Program-made: the position numbers and the translations under genes
Shown: one piece after another, positions 22,525-25,783 of the stretch
How positions within the stretch are numbered: position 1 is the first letter of the stretch
Layout: each line of letters begins with the position of its first letter
Origin: Candidatus Helarchaeota archaeon
GTDB lineage: Archaea; Asgardarchaeota; Lokiarchaeia; Helarchaeales; HEL-GB-A
Direction: 5' to 3'
NCBI GenBank assembly: GCA_016840125.1
Contig: JAEOSY010000660.1
Coordinates: 1 to 25,783 of the forward strand
DNA length: 25,783 nucleotides
The notes under the pieces: generated by a model
Told to the model about the DNA's origin: nothing
The model's database searches: none
What the model saw: only the letters and a program-made list of their open reading frames with translations

Positions 22525-24102
22525 TTGACCCAAATAAAAAGTAAAGGATTTGAACCTGCGAATGAGAAGGATTACGATATAATTATTATAGGAGCTGGGC
22601 TAGGAGGGCTTTCATGTGCTGCAATTCTTGCGAAAAAGGGATATAAGGTTGCAGTTTTTGAGAGACATCATACCCCTGGTGGTTATTGCACTAATTTTAA
22701 ACGAAAGGAATTTACATTTGATGCGTCACTGCATCAAACTGCTGGGGGTGATCCTGGAGGGATTCTTTATAATATTCTTGCAGAAGTAGGGGCTGAAAAA
22801 TATGTGGAATTCATTAAATTAGACCCTGTATCCAAAATAATTTCTGAAAATTATGAATTTGAGGTTCCTCAAGACAAAAATGAGTATATTAGGCGACTTT
22901 GTGAAAAATTTCCTGAGGAGGCCAAAAAGATCCGGAAGTATTTTGAGTACAATAGGGCGATTTTCAAGTTTGGGACAGATTGGCTTAATTGTGAGGGAAT
23001 TAAAAAAATATTTTATGCAATTAGACATCTTGGAAAAGCATTTAAATTTTTATGGCTAACACGAAAAACTCTACAAGAAGTTTTAGATAAATTTATTAAA
23101 AGTAAAGACGCACAGGAGATTATTTCTCATTTGTGGTGGTTCTTAGGGTTACCTCCAAGCCGTTTGTCATATATTTATTTCGCAATCGGCATTTCGGCTT
23201 ATTGTGAGGAGGGATCATTTTATCCAAAGGGTGGGTCACAAAAAATATCAGATGCATTTGCCCGAGCCCTGAAAGAACATGGGGGAAGACTTTTCTTAAA
23301 ACAAGAAGTAGAAGAAATTTTAATTGAAAAGAAGAAAGTAAAAGGAATTAGATTAAAAAGTGGAGAAATATATGAAGCTCCTGTTGTTGTAAGTAATGCG
23401 GATGCTGCTCTAACATTTAATAAATTGATTAATAACAAGCATCTTCCGAAAAAGCTTATTAACAAAATAAATAGCATGACTCCGTCAGCATCAGCGACCT
23501 GTGCCTATTTAGGGCTTGATAATGATATAAAAGATCTTGGTATTGACCATTTCGATGTACTGGTGACAAAATCTAAAGATCCTGATAGGGATTATGACGA
23601 TGTAATTGATGGACTTAAATCAGAATCATTTGCATTGACGGCTTATTCCAATATTGATAAGAGTTTTGCGCCTCCTGGAAAGAGTATCATTACGATTTTA
23701 AATTTAGCATCATGGGGGAAAGGCGATGAAAATCGCTGGAAATTAGAACCCGATGGTTCTAGAGGCGATTCATATAAGAGAAATAAAGAAGAATGGCTGG
23801 AGTGGCTTGTTTCATTAGGAGAAATCCTCGTCCCAGAACTTAGAAGCCATATTGAAGTTGCTGAGGTTGCAACTCCTGTAACCTTTCATAGATATACGTT
23901 AAATCAAGGGGGGGCATTAGTGGGGTGGGCATCTAGCCGCGAACAAAGTGCTCTTAAGCGGTTGTCTCAAAAAACATCAATCAAGGGGCTTTATTTGACA
24001 GGTGGATGGACTTTTCCTGCTGCAGGCGTGAATGGTGTGACGATGGGTGGTCGTTATTGTGCAAACTTCATTTGTAGAAAGCATAAAATTAAACGAAAAT
24101 AA
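22525..24102 (+). CDS. FAD-dependent phytoene-desaturase / carotenoid-isomerase / RetSat-like oxidoreductase
   Basis: A 525-residue flavoprotein of the CrtI/CrtISO/RetSat superfamily. The FAD motif IIIIGAGLGGLSCAAILAKKGYKVAVFERHHTPGG (about 19-53) is followed by the family F-x-F-D-x-S-L-H motif, a central substrate region, VVSNADAA (about 288-296), and the C-terminal flavin-binding TGGWTFPAAGVNGVTMGG. It would act on isoprenoid or polyene chains, but the substrate cannot be told; saturation of isoprenoid lipids or quinones is possible in an archaeon. TTG at 22525 is the only sensible start and has a G-rich AAGGGGGGAT upstream. It follows the TM gene by 31 bp and may be co-transcribed with it. 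Confidence 0.85.
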   Translation: MTQIKSKGFEPANEKDYDIIIIGAGLGGLSCAAILAKKGYKVAVFERHHTPGGYCTNFKRKEFTFDASLHQTAGGDPGGILYNILAEVGAEKYVEFIKLDPVSKIISENYEFEVPQDKNEYIRRLCEKFPEEAKKIRKYFEYNRAIFKFGTDWLNCEGIKKIFYAIRHLGKAFKFLWLTRKTLQEVLDKFIKSKDAQEIISHLWWFLGLPPSRLSYIYFAIGISAYCEEGSFYPKGGSQKISDAFARALKEHGGRLFLKQEVEEILIEKKKVKGIRLKSGEIYEAPVVVSNADAALTFNKLINNKHLPKKLINKINSMTPSASATCAYLGLDNDIKDLGIDHFDVLVTKSKDPDRDYDDVIDGLKSESFALTAYSNIDKSFAPPGKSIITILNLASWGKGDENRWKLEPDGSRGDSYKRNKEEWLEWLVSLGEILVPELRSHIEVAEVATPVTFHRYTLNQGGALVGWASSREQSALKRLSQKTSIKGLYLTGGWTFPAAGVNGVTMGGRYCANFICRKHKIKRK

Positions 24103-24121
24103 GTTAGAAAAAAGAAGGATG

Positions 24122-25783
24122 TTAAGCCTTTTCAAAACGAAATTCAAATTTCACATTTTCTACATTGAGTTGGCCCTTGATTTTCCAACCCTTCGCTTTT
24201 ACAGGGAATTTATCAGTGAAATCTAATGTTTTTGCTCCAATTTTTTGACTTAGAACTTCTTTGTGTTTTGTTAGTGCAGAGGTAAGACTTTTGTCTTTAG
24301 ACACAACCACAATATCTATGAATTCTTTAACATGCATTTTGTTCTTTTTTCTAGTTTGCTGAATATGTCTTTGAAGCTCTTTTACTATTCTTTCCTCTTT
24401 GATTTCATCAGTAACTTGTAGGTCTAATGCGACCTTTGCAACAGGGGTTTCGTTAAAGGCGAGTGATTTAGAATCTCCGATTTTTTTAGCGATTTCAGCA
24501 GTTTTCACATTTGCTTGATTTGCAATACATCCCAGCACATCTTCAAGAAGTGGCACCTCTTGTTTCAGTTCTATGAGAGCTTGCAAACAGGGGTACCTCG
24601 TTTTAACGTTCTCTTGCTGCCGAATAGCTAGGAGAGCTTCGACTATGAGTTTCCCATGTTCCATGGCATTTTCTAAGGGCTCATTGACCAATTTTTTATC
24701 GAGTTCGGACCATTTTAACATTTGAATGCTTTCAGGGACATTCTTTTCGAGGGGTATTACGAGATATTGATATAACTCTTCAGTTATGAACGGAATTACT
24801 GGATGGGCAAGCAATAATAGTTGTTTTAGTGCATAATATAAGGTATTTAATGCAGCTTTCTTGGTTTCCTCAGGCGCGTTACGCCCCACTCGTTCCCTGA
24901 TAATTCGGATATACCATCGACTTAAATCCTCTTGCATAAATTTTTGTAACAGCTTTGGGATTTTTGGTAACCTATATTCTTCAAACAGTTTTGTGAGATT
25001 CGTTGTGAGGGAGTTAACCCTTGATAGCAACCATTTATCCTCGGCGGTTAGTTTTAATTTAGTGATATTGCCAGTAGTTGGTTTGAAATCAGCCATTTTC
25101 ATGAAAGTTGTCGCGAAAACATAGGTTTGATAAAAGGTATTAAGCATTCGGAATGTATCTTTCAATTCGCTCCTTACAAATTTCATATCTTCTCCGGGAG
25201 CCGTACTACGAACACTGTAAAAACGGAAGGCTTCAGAGCCGAAATCAATGATTAATTCTTCAGGGGCGATCACATTGCCGATGGATTTGCTCATTGCACG
25301 CCCTTCTTCATCTACCACAAATCCATGCATGTAACACGCATTGAATGCTCTCTGTTGAGTAGAAACTATGCTGGAACTGGTGAGCGTGTTGAACCACCCG
25401 CGGATCTGGTCTTTCCCTTCGAGTATAAAATCGCCTATTGTCCAATCATTGTAATCATCAAGTCGGTCGACCGCCGCATATGCGCTCCACATTCCAGAAC
25501 CACTGTCTAACCAGACATCGAGAACATCAGGGATTCTTTTCTTCGTTCCTCCACATTTACATTTCCATGTAACTTCATCAATCCAAGGTCTATGTAAATC
25601 ATCCGGGACCGAACCCGCTTTTTTCTTTAATTCTGCAACAGAACCAATAACCTCAACGTCATCACAGTTGTCACATTCCCAAATGGATAAAGGAGTTCCC
25701 CAATATCGCTGGCGGCTGATACACCAATCCATCAAATTTTTTATCCAGCTTTCAAACCAACGACCTGCAAATTCAGGCTGCCA
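24122..25783 (-). CDS. ileS: Isoleucyl-tRNA synthetase, C-terminal half (5' end outside the window)
   Basis: Class I synthetase charging tRNA-Ile. The frame is open to the right edge (WQPEFAGRWFESWIKN precedes the DWCISRQRYWGTPLSIW motif), so this is the C-terminal 553 residues of a protein usually near 1,000-1,050 residues. Visible parts are a CDNC zinc pair; HRPWIDEV with CKCGG; RIPDVLDVWLDSGS; the KMSKS loop, here AMSKSIGN; the anticodon-binding domain (from about 200, DKWLLSRVN); and the archaeal C-terminal extension. IleRS is preferred to ValRS because of the HRPWIDEV and RIPDVLDVW blocks. The first Lys of KMSKS is Ala. It is convergent with the flavoprotein gene, 19 bp apart. Confidence 0.93.
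   Translation of the reverse strand, partial: WQPEFAGRWFESWIKNLMDWCISRQRYWGTPLSIWECDNCDDVEVIGSVAELKKKAGSVPDDLHRPWIDEVTWKCKCGGTKKRIPDVLDVWLDSGSGMWSAYAAVDRLDDYNDWTIGDFILEGKDQIRGWFNTLTSSSIVSTQQRAFNACYMHGFVVDEEGRAMSKSIGNVIAPEELIIDFGSEAFRFYSVRSTAPGEDMKFVRSELKDTFRMLNTFYQTYVFATTFMKMADFKPTTGNITKLKLTAEDKWLLSRVNSLTTNLTKLFEEYRLPKIPKLLQKFMQEDLSRWYIRIIRERVGRNAPEETKKAALNTLYYALKQLLLLAHPVIPFITEELYQYLVIPLEKNVPESIQMLKWSELDKKLVNEPLENAMEHGKLIVEALLAIRQQENVKTRYPCLQALIELKQEVPLLEDVLGCIANQANVKTAEIAKKIGDSKSLAFNETPVAKVALDLQVTDEIKEERIVKELQRHIQQTRKKNKMHVKEFIDIVVVSKDKSLTSALTKHKEVLSQKIGAKTLDFTDKFPVKAKGWKIKGQLNVENVKFEFRFEKA

Noticed and set aside
24122..25783. Valyl-tRNA synthetase
   Set aside because: The HRPWIDEV, CKCGG and RIPDVLDVW blocks fit IleRS better.
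1..25783. tRNA, rRNA, IS elements, prophage or att sites
   Set aside because: No cloverleaf-like sequence, transposase, integrase or long terminal repeat was found in the gaps. I could not run a covariance search.

Overview
The window is archaeal and AT-rich. The evidence is an archaeal/eukaryotic-type ribosomal protein uL16 (L10e), a small archaeal histone, TATA-type promoters close to start codons, and a set of anaerobic enzymes (PEP synthase, HdrABC, corrinoid methyltransferase, DUF39, DUF362). A gelsolin-like protein and a KaiC-like/double-V4R protein hint at an Asgard archaeon; a CoM-using lineage such as Helarchaeales is possible. That placement is inference. Nothing in the window proves it.

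Layout. 1-7.3 kb holds housekeeping and cytoskeleton-like genes: an edge-truncated protein with a duplicated 63-residue module, L10e, a divergent dCTP deaminase/dUTPase-fold protein, a coiled-coil protein, PEP synthase, a gelsolin-like protein and a histone. 7.4-9.8 kb holds a corrinoid methyl-transfer unit (zinc-ribbon protein, B12-binding protein, MtaA/UroD-type methyltransferase) preceded by an unknown 104-residue protein. 9.9-13.1 kb holds a degenerate KaiC-like ATPase fused to two V4R domains, and a DinB polymerase.

13.1-21.8 kb is the most notable part. On the minus strand a tightly packed operon reads cysteate synthase, fused sulfopyruvate decarboxylase (ComDE), HdrC, HdrB, HdrA. It is followed by a second unit, DUF39-ferredoxin (ComF-like) then DUF362. 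Together they encode most of a Methanosarcina-type coenzyme M biosynthesis route plus a heterodisulfide reductase. The cysteate-to-sulfopyruvate aminotransferase is absent from the window. The two units are each preceded by a near-identical 46-bp upstream element (41/46 identical, no gaps) that contains a palindrome and abuts a TATA-like sequence, so they are probably co-regulated. HdrA ends in an MvhD-like domain that has lost every cysteine.

The methyltransferase unit retains the zinc and cobalt ligands expected for methyl transfer to a thiol, so CoM made by the cluster could be its acceptor. No mcr, mtr or CoB-synthesis gene is visible here.

21.9-25.8 kb holds a three-TM protein resembling the PycTM/DUF5706 family, a CrtI/RetSat-like flavoprotein, and the C-terminal half of isoleucyl-tRNA synthetase running off the right edge. 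Several intergenic regions carry perfect inverted repeats next to TATA-like boxes. I saw no tRNA, rRNA, CRISPR array, IS element or prophage.
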